Positions 1 to 7,094 are shown, numbered from the stretch's first letter. The stretch: DNA of 15,324 nt from Rhodospirillales bacterium (GCA_021775275.1 JAJFIE010000390.1:1-15324), one strand, 5' to 3'. Numbers and translations are program-made. Notes: generated from the letters alone by a model not told the origin.

Positions 1-20
1 AGCCGCTCGGGCACCCCTCC
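1..20 (-). tRNA. tRNA-Tyr, 5' end only (cut by window edge)
   Basis: Read on the minus strand, positions 20 to 1 give GGAGGGGTGCCCGAGCGGCT. This is a 7-nt acceptor arm (GGAGGGG), the TG linker, the D-stem CCCG and the start of a class II type D-loop, as in alphaproteobacterial tRNA-Tyr. The anticodon lies outside the window, so the isotype rests on the 5' sequence alone. tRNA-Tyr next to rlmB is, from memory, a common alphaproteobacterial arrangement. tRNA-Ser or tRNA-Leu is less likely because their 5' arms usually differ. Confidence 0.75.
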
Positions 21-35
21 AGATTCCTTTCGCCA

Positions 36-59
36 GTCCTCGACTATGTCAGCGAGGAC
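36..59 (-). other. Hairpin in the 5' leader of the tRNA-Tyr transcript
   Basis: GTCCTCG (36-42) and CGAGGAC (53-59) form a perfect 7-bp stem around a 10-nt loop. The hairpin lies between the predicted tRNA-Tyr promoter and the tRNA 5' end at position 20. Given that promoter, it would sit at or very near the 5' end of the precursor RNA. The stem is seen in the sequence; a role in RNA stability or processing is inference. Confidence 0.45.
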
Positions 60-64
60 GCTGA

Positions 65-92
65 AATATGAGGAAATCCGGTAGCTTGTCAA
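65..92 (-). promoter_or_regulatory. Putative sigma70-type promoter of tRNA-Tyr
   Basis: On the minus strand a perfect -35 box TTGACA (92-87) is followed after 16 nt by CATATT (70-65), a 4/6 match to the -10 consensus. Transcription would start near position 58, about 38 nt before the tRNA. The consensus -35 box and the position support the call; the -10 box is weaker. Confidence 0.5.
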
Positions 93-190
93 CGCCAAAT
101 AAAAAGCCCCGCCCAACCACGCTTCATTGACCGCGAAAACCAGCGGAAAGGCTTGGAGACACCTGTTTGTCCGGCGTGCTATAGGGAGGG

Positions 191-1039
191 ATGTCCAAAC
201 GCAAAAAATCGCATCATCGGCCCACTCGTCACGATAGCCAGCAACCCGCCCGAACCCGTGAAGGGCACGGTCGTTCGGACAATGCGGCATGGCTATTCGG
301 TCAGCATGCCGTTTTGGCCGCACTGGCCAATCCGAAACGCCAATGCCGGCGGCTGCTTGTGACCGCTGACAATAAAGACCGTGTCGAAAACGCCCTCTAT
401 AGCGCATCGGAACAGGGAGCAATTCGCCCTGCCCCTGAAATCGTTGATCGCGCTGCTATCGAACGCCAAATACCGGAAGGTGCTGTTCATCAAGGCATGG
501 CCTTGCAGATCAACCCGCTGGAGACTGTATATATAGAAGACATGATAAAGGGCATGGGCGAAACCGATCCGGCTTTGATCATCGTTGTGGATCAGGGAAC
601 GGATCCCCGAAATATCGGCGCTATTTTCCGCTCAGCTGCCGCGTTTGGCGCCGATGCCGTTATCGTGCCTGACCGGCATGCTCCCGAGGTCACGGGCGTC
701 ATGGCGAAGGCGGCGTCCGGGGCGCTCGAAACCGTGCCATTGGTGCGGGTAACCAATCTATCCCGTGCGCTGGAACAACTGAAGGAATCCGGATTTTGGT
801 CTGTCGGTCTAGATGGTGAAGGCAGTGACACCATGGACAAGCTGGAATGGCCCACCAGGGCCGTACTGGTTTTGGGTGCGGAAGGCAAAGGACTGCGGCG
901 GCTGACGCGCGAACATTGCGACTATCTGGTGCGAATTTCCATGACCCCGGCCATGGAAAGCCTCAACTTATCGAACGCCGCAGCCATCGCGCTCTATGAG
1001 GCGCACCGGCAACGCATTCACTGTTTGGAACCACAATGA
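191..1039 (+). CDS. rlmB: 23S rRNA (guanosine-2251-2'-O)-methyltransferase RlmB, TrmH/SPOUT family
   Basis: Uses S-adenosylmethionine to methylate the ribose 2'-OH of G2251 in the peptidyl-transferase P-loop of 23S rRNA. After a basic, probably disordered N-terminus of about 32 residues comes the substrate-binding domain (AWLFGQHAVLAAL). The three SPOUT motifs follow: motif 1 DPRNIGAIFRSA starting at D138, with N141 and the invariant Arg; motif 2 LVLGAEGKGL around residues 228-235; motif 3 ESLNLSNAAAIALYE from E256, which forms the knotted AdoMet site. At 282 residues it is somewhat longer than the E. coli enzyme because of the N-terminal extension. An AGGG at 183-186 precedes the ATG at short spacing. 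The stop overlaps the next ATG (ATGA), so translation is probably coupled. Divergent from tRNA-Tyr. A close relative such as TrmH-type tRNA Gm18 methylase is less likely given the N-terminal domain. Confidence 0.93.
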   Translation: MSKRKKSHHRPTRHDSQQPARTREGHGRSDNAAWLFGQHAVLAALANPKRQCRRLLVTADNKDRVENALYSASEQGAIRPAPEIVDRAAIERQIPEGAVHQGMALQINPLETVYIEDMIKGMGETDPALIIVVDQGTDPRNIGAIFRSAAAFGADAVIVPDRHAPEVTGVMAKAASGALETVPLVRVTNLSRALEQLKESGFWSVGLDGEGSDTMDKLEWPTRAVLVLGAEGKGLRRLTREHCDYLVRISMTPAMESLNLSNAAAIALYEAHRQRIHCLEPQ

Positions 1040-3096
1040 CACGCCCGCCCCAACATGACATCCTGTTTGAGCCCGTCAAAATCGGACCGGTAACGGCAAA
1101 AAACCGGTTTTATCAGGTGCCTCATTGTTGTGGATTGGGCAACGTGCACCCTTCCGCCCATGCCGCCATGCGCGGCGTCAAGGCCGAAGGCGGCTGGGCC
1201 GTTGTCTGCCCGGAGGAAACCGGCATCCACCCATCGGGCGACATTATTCCCTCTGTCGAAATGCGGTTGTGGGATGATCGCGATATTCCAGCGGTGGCGC
1301 GGATTGTCGACGCCGTGCATGAACACGGCTCTCTCGCCGGTGTTGAACTTAACCACAGCGGCCCGGAAACACCGAATCTGTATTCACGCGAAGTCCCGAT
1401 TGGGCCCTCTGATCAGGTCGTCACCATGAGCGCGCCGGTTCAGGCACGCGCCATGGATAAAGAAGACATCCGCAATCTGCGTCGCTGGCACCGCAATGCG
1501 GCAAAGCGGGGCCGGACTGCGGGTTTCGACATTATCTATGTCTACGCAGGCAAGTTCCTCACCATGCTGACGTTCTTCCTGTCGCGGCGATACAATCACC
1601 GGACCGATGAATACGGCGGCAGTCTGGAAAATCGCTGTCGCCTGCTGCGCGAACTTCTCGAAGGCGCGAAGGAAGAGGTGGGTGATACGTGTGGCATCGT
1701 CTGCCGGATCAGTGTGGACGAACTGATCGGTCCGGCAGGCATCCACAAGGAAGAAGCCATGGAGATGATCTCCCTGCTGGATCACCTGCCCGACATGTGG
1801 GACCTGACCCTCAGCGGCTGGAATAACGATTCGCAAACCTCGCGATTTTCTGACGAAGCATTTCAGGAACCTTTCGTCGCCACCATTAAAGATATATCCA
1901 AAAAACCAATTGTCGGTGTCGGGCGGTTTACGTCACCGGACACCATGGCCCGACAGGTGCGACAAGGCGTTCTCGATATGATCGGCGCCGCGCGGCCTTC
2001 CATCGCTGACCCTTTTCTGCCGAAAAAAATCGAGGAAGGACGGCCCGACGATATCCGCGAATGTATTGGCTGCAACATTTGTGTTTCCACGGACTTCCAG
2101 GCCTCACCGATCATCTGCACCCAAAATCCCACCATGGGGGAAGAATGGCGACGCGGCTGGCATCCGGAATTCATTCGCCCCTCGGAATCGGAATCAACCG
2201 TGCTGGTTATCGGCAGTGGCCCCGCTGGTCTGGAATGCACCCAGTCATTGGGCAAGCGCGGATACGATGTCAAGTTGGCGGAAGCCGGTGTTGAACTGGG
2301 CGGACGGGTCACCCGCGAAAGCCGGCTGCCGGGACTGTCGGAATGGATCAGAGTGCGCGATTACCGGGTCCAGCAACTGAACAAACTGCCCCGGGTAGAG
2401 ATCTTCATGGACAGCGAATTGAGCGCGAATAACGTATTGGAATTCGGTTTCGAGCATGTGGTTGTCGCTACTGGCGCACAATGGCGCACGGATGGTGTCG
2501 GACGCGCCAATCCACTTCCCATTCCGGTTCATCACGATGCACAGGTGCTGTCGCCTGACGATATTATGAACGGTATTGGCGTTTCCGGTCGCGTGATCGT
2601 TTTTGACGACGATCACTATTATCTGGGCGGTGTGTTGGCGGAACACCTGCACGTTCAGGGGTGTGACGTCACCCTGATCACGCCCGCAGCGGACGTATCC
2701 AACTGGACCCACATCACCATGGAGCAGGACCGAATTCAGCGAAAGCTCATGGAACTGGGCGTGACGATCATTCCTCACCGAATACTGAGCGAGGTAAAAA
2801 CCGACTCTATCATGACGAAGTGTGTCTATACGGACACCGTCAAAGAACATGAATGTGACACCACCCTGATGGTCACCAGCCGCATCCCCAACAATGGTAT
2901 CTACCGACAACTCCAGGCCCGCGAAACGGACTGGCATTCTGCCGGGATCAAATCGGTCCGGATTATTGGCGATGCAAACGCTCCCGCCACGATCGCCTCC
3001 GCCACTTTTGCCGGCAGACGGTATGCCGAAGAGCTGGATGCGCCCGATACAGGAGATGCAGTCCCCTTCAAGCGGGAAATAGCCGAACTTTCTTAG
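1036..3096 (+). CDS. Trimethylamine/dimethylamine-dehydrogenase-like FMN/4Fe-4S flavoprotein, altered substrate pocket
   Basis: Architecture is that of trimethylamine dehydrogenase (TMADH): an N-terminal old-yellow-enzyme TIM barrel (about 1-340), a 4Fe-4S motif (C343, C346, C349, C361), then a nucleotide-binding half with GSGPAG at 393-398. Compared with the TMADH sequence as I recall it, NRFYQVPHC keeps the cysteine that carries covalent 6-S-cysteinyl FMN (C31), and Y170, W262 and D265 match Tyr169, Trp264 and Asp267. Tyr60 and Trp355 of the aromatic amine bowl are replaced by E61 and D353, and His172 by K173. It is therefore probably an amine or N-methyl dehydrogenase or demethylase, but not a true trimethylamine enzyme; a dienoyl-CoA-reductase-like role is a weaker alternative. 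Length (686) is close to TMADH (about 730). It starts in the ATGA overlap with rlmB, so it is probably co-transcribed. Electrons probably pass to an ETF, not seen here. Its stop overlaps the convergent oxidoreductase gene. Confidence 0.85.
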   Translation: MTRPPQHDILFEPVKIGPVTAKNRFYQVPHCCGLGNVHPSAHAAMRGVKAEGGWAVVCPEETGIHPSGDIIPSVEMRLWDDRDIPAVARIVDAVHEHGSLAGVELNHSGPETPNLYSREVPIGPSDQVVTMSAPVQARAMDKEDIRNLRRWHRNAAKRGRTAGFDIIYVYAGKFLTMLTFFLSRRYNHRTDEYGGSLENRCRLLRELLEGAKEEVGDTCGIVCRISVDELIGPAGIHKEEAMEMISLLDHLPDMWDLTLSGWNNDSQTSRFSDEAFQEPFVATIKDISKKPIVGVGRFTSPDTMARQVRQGVLDMIGAARPSIADPFLPKKIEEGRPDDIRECIGCNICVSTDFQASPIICTQNPTMGEEWRRGWHPEFIRPSESESTVLVIGSGPAGLECTQSLGKRGYDVKLAEAGVELGGRVTRESRLPGLSEWIRVRDYRVQQLNKLPRVEIFMDSELSANNVLEFGFEHVVVATGAQWRTDGVGRANPLPIPVHHDAQVLSPDDIMNGIGVSGRVIVFDDDHYYLGGVLAEHLHVQGCDVTLITPAADVSNWTHITMEQDRIQRKLMELGVTIIPHRILSEVKTDSIMTKCVYTDTVKEHECDTTLMVTSRIPNNGIYRQLQARETDWHSAGIKSVRIIGDANAPATIASATFAGRRYAEELDAPDTGDAVPFKREIAELS

Positions 3097-4193
3097 GCGC
3101 CCGCAAAGACCAGCTCGCTGGCGCGGGCTCGCGTAACGCTAACCTGTTCCGCACTGGCCAGAATGCTCTCCCACGTCACGGCATCAAGCGGAATTCCATC
3201 CCTGAGTCGTTCCGTGCGCGCCCGCATTTCCGGCTCTCCGGCTATCAATACCTCGTCCGCGCCCTGCATTAGCGGTGTATCCTTTACATAGGCGATCAAG
3301 CGCTCCACCTCCCCCGCCAACGCGCCACCGCCGGGCATGGCGCCGGGTCGGATCAGCAGCGAGAACATGTTATTGGTAATATTGTCGCGCCGTTCATTTT
3401 CCGGCTGGATGGTAAACCCTCCGGATAACGCACCGGCAAGCACCTCACACATCAAGGCAAGACCTGACCCCTTATGATCGCCGAATGTCAGTTGGGCGCC
3501 TTTTGGCTCATCAAACATGACACCGGGGTCTGTGCTGACGTAGCCAGCAGCATCTACCAATGATCCTTCCTGGACGGGGACACCCTTGTTCCGGGCGACT
3601 TCAACCTTGCCGTACGCGATACGACTGGTGGCGAAATCAAGCAATAATGGCGCACCGTGGGCGCCGCCGGGGACCGCAATGCAGATCGGATTGGTGCCAA
3701 ATCGCGATTCCCGCCCACCGTATGGTGCGACCGTTGGGTCATGTCCCACAACATTGACAAAGAACAGACCGACCAGACCTGCTTCTATCACCTGTTCACC
3801 GTAAGCGCCGATGCGGCCAACATGATGGGCGTTCCGCAAAGACCAGATAACGGAATCGTTTTCCTGGCATCGGGTAATGGCGATTTCCGTCGCCTCCCGG
3901 GCGAGGCGCTGGCCATACCCCAACCCGCCGTCAAAAGCCACTATACCGCCCGTATTGTGAATGACTTCCAGTGGGACATTACAGAAAAGCCCCTGCTTTC
4001 CCATATTCTCCATGTATTTGGAGATCATTTTTACGCCATGGCTGTCGTGCCCCGCGAGATTGGCCTCCACCAGATGATCGCTGACAATCCGGGCCTCATC
4101 CCGGTCACTGCCCGCCCCTTCGAATATGGCGCACCCCAGTTTCCGTAATCCGTCGGCTGGATAGAGCCTGATTTCCTGAATGTGTTTATCCAT
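3093..4193 (-). CDS. Ldh2/MdlH family NAD(P)-dependent oxidoreductase (malate/L-lactate dehydrogenase-like)
   Basis: Member of the Ldh_2 superfamily (YlbC, YiaK, AllD, ComC, DpkA), which reversibly oxidises 2-hydroxy acids or reduces cyclic imino and N-methyl-imino acids with NAD(P)H and lacks a Rossmann fold. Recognised from GHDSHGV (residues 48-54), NAHHVGRIGAYGE, the NPICIAVPGG strand, LLDFATS and the cofactor loop GDHKGSGLALMCEVLAGALSGG-like segment near residue 240. Length 366 is typical. The exact substrate cannot be told: malate, lactate, ureidoglycolate, diketogulonate and piperideine/pyrroline-carboxylate are all possible. It follows DUF4126 by 23 bp on the same strand, so it probably shares that transcript. 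Its TAA (3095-3093) overlaps the TAG (3094-3096) of the convergent TMADH-like gene by one base pair step, leaving no room for a terminator. The start ATG at 4193 has a weak GGA eight bases upstream. Confidence 0.88.
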   Translation of the reverse strand: MDKHIQEIRLYPADGLRKLGCAIFEGAGSDRDEARIVSDHLVEANLAGHDSHGVKMISKYMENMGKQGLFCNVPLEVIHNTGGIVAFDGGLGYGQRLAREATEIAITRCQENDSVIWSLRNAHHVGRIGAYGEQVIEAGLVGLFFVNVVGHDPTVAPYGGRESRFGTNPICIAVPGGAHGAPLLLDFATSRIAYGKVEVARNKGVPVQEGSLVDAAGYVSTDPGVMFDEPKGAQLTFGDHKGSGLALMCEVLAGALSGGFTIQPENERRDNITNNMFSLLIRPGAMPGGGALAGEVERLIAYVKDTPLMQGADEVLIAGEPEMRARTERLRDGIPLDAVTWESILASAEQVSVTRARASELVFAGA

Positions 4194-4216
4194 TTTTTAT
4201 CCATGCCCTATAGATG

Positions 4217-4918
4217 TCAAAACGACGCATCAATGTCCCCACCCGAATCATCACGACGCGTCATACCCGTCTCCGGCATGGCCCACTCACGTTTTCGGGC
4301 GTGACGCGCCGCGCCGGCCGGGTTTGAAAATCGGCGAAAAAAGCCGAGAATTCCCTGCCAGAGTTTCGGCGCCAGCCACACAAACAGGCACAGGCCGATC
4401 AATGCCAGCCCCAGAAATACTGCTGGCTTAAACAGCGCCAGTGAGAGGCCAATGAAGACCAGAATATCTTCAGCCAATGAAGCTGCTATATTGGTGAAGG
4501 GCTCTGGCGAAACATTGATGGCGGCACGGCTGGCAGCCTTGGTGGCGTGCGATCCCGCCGTCAATGCGCCCCCGGCAACAAGCGCTGCGATGAATTCCGC
4601 TTCCTCGCCCAACCCGGTAATATCGAAACCTTCCACTGCGCTGGCGGCAATAAGCGCACCAGCGGGAATGCGAATAAACGTGTGCAGCAGATCCCAGAGG
4701 GAATCGACAACGGGTATTTTATCGGCAAAAAACTCAAGCGCATAGAACAACGCCGCGGCGATGAGCACCAGAGGACTTTCCAGCATTTCCAGGCCCGGCG
4801 GCAGGTCAACGACGCCAAACAACCCCATGCCACCGACCAGCAGAATAGTAGCGTACAGATTGATACCGCTGGCCCACGCCGTGCCAAGCGCCAGTGTCAG
4901 TATTTCCATGGTTTGCAT
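4217..4918 (-). CDS. DUF4126 family integral membrane protein
   Basis: A 233-aa hydrophobic protein with about five to six probable membrane segments. These include an N-terminal one (LTLALGTAWASGINLYATIL), one near SPLVLIAAALFYALEFF, small-residue-rich stretches around IPAGALIAASAV and FIAALVAGGALTAG, and a long C-terminal hydrophobic pair ending LGLALIGLCLFVWLAPKLW. The ASGINLYAT start, the DKIPVVDSLWD loop and AGSHATKAASRAAIN are the signature segments of DUF4126. The C-terminal tail is basic and presumably cytoplasmic. Function is unknown for the family. The second ATG at 4909 is an equally possible start; neither has a strong ribosome-binding site. It lies 23 bp upstream of the Ldh2 gene and 53 bp downstream of the small CxxC protein, all on the minus strand. 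Confidence 0.85.
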   Translation of the reverse strand: MQTMEILTLALGTAWASGINLYATILLVGGMGLFGVVDLPPGLEMLESPLVLIAAALFYALEFFADKIPVVDSLWDLLHTFIRIPAGALIAASAVEGFDITGLGEEAEFIAALVAGGALTAGSHATKAASRAAINVSPEPFTNIAASLAEDILVFIGLSLALFKPAVFLGLALIGLCLFVWLAPKLWQGILGFFRRFSNPAGAARHARKREWAMPETGMTRRDDSGGDIDASF

Positions 4919-4971
4919 GGGTGTTTCGCCTATTGGTTGGCCGACCGTTGGTTTGTCATCCTGATTCTGGG

Positions 4972-5214
4972 TTACTGACCAGACTCCGATTGTGTGTCCT
5001 GTGAGAGAGTTCCGGCGGCAGCCTTCGCTTTTCGTTCTTCCTGGTTTTTCGCGATATTGGCCTTACGGGCCGCACAGGCGTCGCAACTGTCGCCACTCAG
5101 CAAGGATTCCCAGGCCGCCATACGCTGGCGTTCCTGATAACTTTCATAAGCCCAGTAGCCGCCAATCCCGGCAACTACCACCGCAAAAGCCAAAACCATA
5201 CGTTTGTTCATCAT
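4972..5214 (-). CDS. Small membrane-anchored protein with a CDAC (CxxC) motif, function unknown
   Basis: An 80-aa protein I do not recognise. Residues 5-23 form one hydrophobic segment (RMVLAFAVVVAGIGGYWAY) after a short basic N-terminus. This is a signal anchor or uncleaved signal peptide that would place the rest in the periplasm. The soluble part carries a cysteine pair, C44-D-A-C47, followed by an Arg/Lys/Glu-rich, probably helical stretch and a polar tail. A CxxC could be redox active or bind metal or heme-related ligands, but a heme motif would need a following His, which is absent. The start is supported by GAGGA six bases before the ATG at 5214; the next codon is also ATG. First gene of a likely minus-strand unit with DUF4126 and Ldh2. 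Confidence 0.7.
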   Translation of the reverse strand: MMNKRMVLAFAVVVAGIGGYWAYESYQERQRMAAWESLLSGDSCDACAARKANIAKNQEERKAKAAAGTLSQDTQSESGQ

Positions 5215-5259
5215 CAGTAATCCTCAGGACCAGCCAGTTGCTTGCGCCCGCCAACAGGA

Positions 5260-5288
5260 ATTGTGACGAATTCCCATGACGGGTGCAA
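5260..5288 (-). promoter_or_regulatory. Weak candidate promoter for the CxxC-protein/DUF4126/Ldh2 unit
   Basis: On the minus strand TTGCAC (5288-5283) and CACAAT (5265-5260) are 17 bp apart, upstream of the 5214 start. Matches to consensus are only 3/6 and 4/6, so this is a guess guided by spacing and position. Confidence 0.25.
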
Positions 5289-5299
5289 TACGCGTATGG

Positions 5300-5338
5300 A
5301 TACGGGTTGCAGGACCCCGTATTCGCGCTGTATATGAT
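5300..5338 (+). promoter_or_regulatory. Candidate tRNA-Thr promoter region with inverted repeat
   Basis: ATACGGG (5300-5306) and CCCGTAT (5316-5322) form a perfect 7-bp inverted repeat with a 9-nt spacer. It overlaps TTGCAG (5307-5312), a poor -35 box, and is followed by TATATG (5331-5336) or TATGAT (5333-5338) as a -10 box. A 10-bp palindrome, ATACGCGTAT, lies just upstream at 5288-5297. The region is where the tRNA-Thr promoter must be; which hexamers are used is uncertain. Confidence 0.3.
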
Positions 5339-5389
5339 GCCCACGAAGACAGTTCGGTCAGGTGAGAGACTGTGCTGCGTCCCCAAAGC

Positions 5390-5465
5390 GCCGGCTTAGC
5401 TCAGTTGGTAGAGCGACTGATTTGTAATCAGTAGGTCGCGGGTTCGACTCCTGCAGCCGGCACCA
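5390..5465 (+). tRNA. tRNA-Thr (anticodon UGU), CCA encoded
   Basis: A complete 76-nt cloverleaf. The acceptor GCCGGCT (5390-5396) pairs with AGCCGGC (5455-5461). The D-arm is GCTC...GAGC with AGTTGGTA. The anticodon stem ACTGA/TCAGT encloses the loop TTTGTAA, giving anticodon TGT. The T-arm is GCGGG-TTCGACT-CCTGC. The discriminator A (5462) and CCA (5463-5465) are encoded. It reads ACA codons. It stands alone between a minus-strand membrane-protein unit and a minus-strand barrel gene. Confidence 0.97.
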
Positions 5466-5498
5466 TTTGGGCCACGGCAACCGCTATAGGATGATTCC

Positions 5499-6203
5499 TC
5501 AAAACAGGTAGGCAAAACCCAATATCAGGTCATGGGAAACATGACTATCCGCTGTCACCTGATCGCCACCTGAAAACTTACCTGTATCGACTTCGCCGTA
5601 GTCGCTGTACCGGTATCCGATTTCCCCAACCCATTCGGGTGAAATAGCGACGCGGACACCCGCTTGCAGGCTGTAGGCGAAATTATCCGTGTCATTGTCT
5701 ATTGTCTCTGTGGCGCCGCTGTTATCATTTAATGCCCGTGTCGTGCTGGACATATTGCGGGCCCAACCGATGCCGCCCCCCACATAGGGCCGCCACGGGG
5801 TGTCCGTCGCCACGTCATAAAAGACGGAAAACATGAGCGATGTGGTGCTCAGATCATCTTTATAGCCGACTGCCGGGGTGTTTTGCTCCCGTGTATTGAA
5901 ATCGTTGCGAAAACGATAGGAAAATTCCATTTCCGTACGCAGGGGAATGCCTTGGCCAGACCAGTGATAGCCCGCCAAAGCACTCGCGCCAAAGGTTGTA
6001 TCCGTATCGTCGCCGACGGACACAAAGGCGGCGCCGCCACCGCCAGTGAGTGTTTCCCCCTCCACGGAAGAAATCGCCGGAAGCAGTCGCCCGCCCAGAT
6101 AAAAACCAAGATCTCCGGTATCGGCGCGCGCCGGCACAGAAAGAAGGCCGGTCATGAATATCGCGCCCGACAATATGAGCGATTGAGGAACTGATTTTCT
6201 CAT
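5499..6203 (-). CDS. Outer-membrane beta-barrel protein (Omp25/RopB-like porin-family)
   Basis: A 234-aa exported protein. Residues 1-27 are a signal peptide with a basic start, a hydrophobic core and an ARA cleavage site before DTGDLGF. The mature part alternates in the manner of an eight-stranded barrel: GDLGFYLGGRLLPA, ASALAGYHWSGQG, FRPYVGGGIGWARN-like and YSLQAGVRVAISPEWVGEIGYRYSDYG segments. It ends in hydrophobic strand HDLILGFAYLF with the C-terminal Phe recognised by the BAM machinery. GYRYSDYG is typical of the alphaproteobacterial Omp25/RopB group. Such proteins are structural outer-membrane components rather than wide pores; the individual role is unknown. The start ATG at 6203 has a weak AGAAG upstream. 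A good promoter candidate lies at 6246-6274, suggesting it is transcribed separately from the PagL-like gene upstream. Confidence 0.85.
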   Translation of the reverse strand: MRKSVPQSLILSGAIFMTGLLSVPARADTGDLGFYLGGRLLPAISSVEGETLTGGGGAAFVSVGDDTDTTFGASALAGYHWSGQGIPLRTEMEFSYRFRNDFNTREQNTPAVGYKDDLSTTSLMFSVFYDVATDTPWRPYVGGGIGWARNMSSTTRALNDNSGATETIDNDTDNFAYSLQAGVRVAISPEWVGEIGYRYSDYGEVDTGKFSGGDQVTADSHVSHDLILGFAYLF

Positions 6204-6245
6204 GCAACGCTTCTGATAAACCTGGAATTGATAAATACGGCCACT

Positions 6246-6274
6246 ATTAGGGTGCTTTATACCAGTGAGGTCAA
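6246..6274 (-). promoter_or_regulatory. Putative promoter of the 5499-6203 barrel gene
   Basis: On the minus strand TTGACC (6274-6269, 5/6 match) and CCTAAT (6251-6246, 4/6 match) are exactly 17 bp apart. They lie in the 83-bp gap after the PagL-like stop, giving a leader of roughly 35 nt. Confidence 0.5.
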
Positions 6275-6286
6275 TGGGACAAGGCG

Positions 6287-7018
6287 CTACAACCTATAAT
6301 GCAGCCGAATTCCGGAATTATCCATCCCACGGTTCCGATCACTGCAAAGGCCGCCGTGGGAGACGTGATCGAGGAACGCCGCCAAGGCAATATCTTCCGT
6401 AATACGGTACCCAAGCTCCACGGATTCCCGGAACAACCACCTGCAACCCAATGCCCGACGCCCGTCGCTATCGGTCTCTTTGCCATCGTTGCCGTTATGA
6501 ACCGCCATACCAAGACTCACGCTGGAAAAAACATCGCCGACAATATCAAAGTCCCACATCAAGCCGCCATAAAGGAAACTGGTATCGTCCCCTGCGTTGA
6601 CAGACGCGCCCGCAAACGGTCGGGGCTCGCCGATGGCATCAAACAAGTCAGGCGATGTAAAAAGGGTTTCGAAATTCAGGTCAACACCGCTTTCTGTTTT
6701 AGAGGCAATGGGCCCCGCATTGTGGGCAAACACACCAAAACGTAATTCGGAAATTATAGATGTATCCGAATTGGTGGAAACATCCGGCTTCTGCACAGAA
6801 TCCGGCGCAATGGTGACACTGTTTGATTCCGAATTTCCCTGAAGGCTCATTGTCGGCATGATTACAGGTTGCGGGGCATCATTCTGGCTTTGGCCAAAGC
6901 CAGGATACTGGCTGGCAAAATCGTAAAGTCCGGACGCACTGTTAGCTGAGTCTGCCATCACCATTGTGACCAGACAGGCAAACAATGCCGCGACAATTGT
7001 GCGATACTGAACATACAT
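6287..7018 (-). CDS. PagL-like lipid A 3-O-deacylase / acyloxyacyl hydrolase family protein
   Basis: A 243-aa outer-membrane barrel related to PagL, which removes the 3-O-linked acyl chain of lipid A at the cell surface. Residues 1 to about 28 are a signal peptide (core TIVAALFACLVTMVMA, ends near ANSA). After a Ser/Asn-rich linker comes SELRFGVFAHNAG, then GVDLNFETLF, PRPFAGASVNAGDDTSFLYGGLMWDF, the disulphide-type GCRWLFRESVELGYR segment, and the catalytic strand DHVSHGGLC with H218 and S220 of the Ser-His site. The C-terminus is strand-like (IRLHYRL). Family members usually have Asn directly after the catalytic Ser; here it is His221. The ATG at 7018 was chosen because the signal peptide begins there; an in-frame TTG at 7123 falls within the predicted promoter. 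Divergent from another barrel gene across a region with a 22-bp palindrome. Confidence 0.8.
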   Translation of the reverse strand: MYVQYRTIVAALFACLVTMVMADSANSASGLYDFASQYPGFGQSQNDAPQPVIMPTMSLQGNSESNSVTIAPDSVQKPDVSTNSDTSIISELRFGVFAHNAGPIASKTESGVDLNFETLFTSPDLFDAIGEPRPFAGASVNAGDDTSFLYGGLMWDFDIVGDVFSSVSLGMAVHNGNDGKETDSDGRRALGCRWLFRESVELGYRITEDIALAAFLDHVSHGGLCSDRNRGMDNSGIRLHYRL

Positions 7019-7094
7019 GGATTTACTACGTATCAAAAAAACCAGACCCCCGACTCTGACTGTAAGCCCCATAGTATCGCACTCGACGCACATT

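Noticed and set aside
1384..2937. Long minus-strand reading frames opposite the TMADH-like gene (150, 149 and 230 codons).
   Set aside because: They are antisense shadows of a strongly conserved coding sequence; their products show no domain features.
1036..3096. Calling the flavoprotein a genuine trimethylamine dehydrogenase.
   Set aside because: Two aromatic cage residues and the active-site His are replaced.
5144..5386. 80-codon minus-strand reading frame overlapping the small CxxC gene.
   Set aside because: It lies mostly in the tRNA-Thr promoter region, lacks a ribosome-binding site and its protein has no recognisable features.
5390..5465. tRNA-Thr as the attachment site of a genomic island.
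   Set aside because: No integrase and no second copy of the tRNA 3' end was seen in the window.
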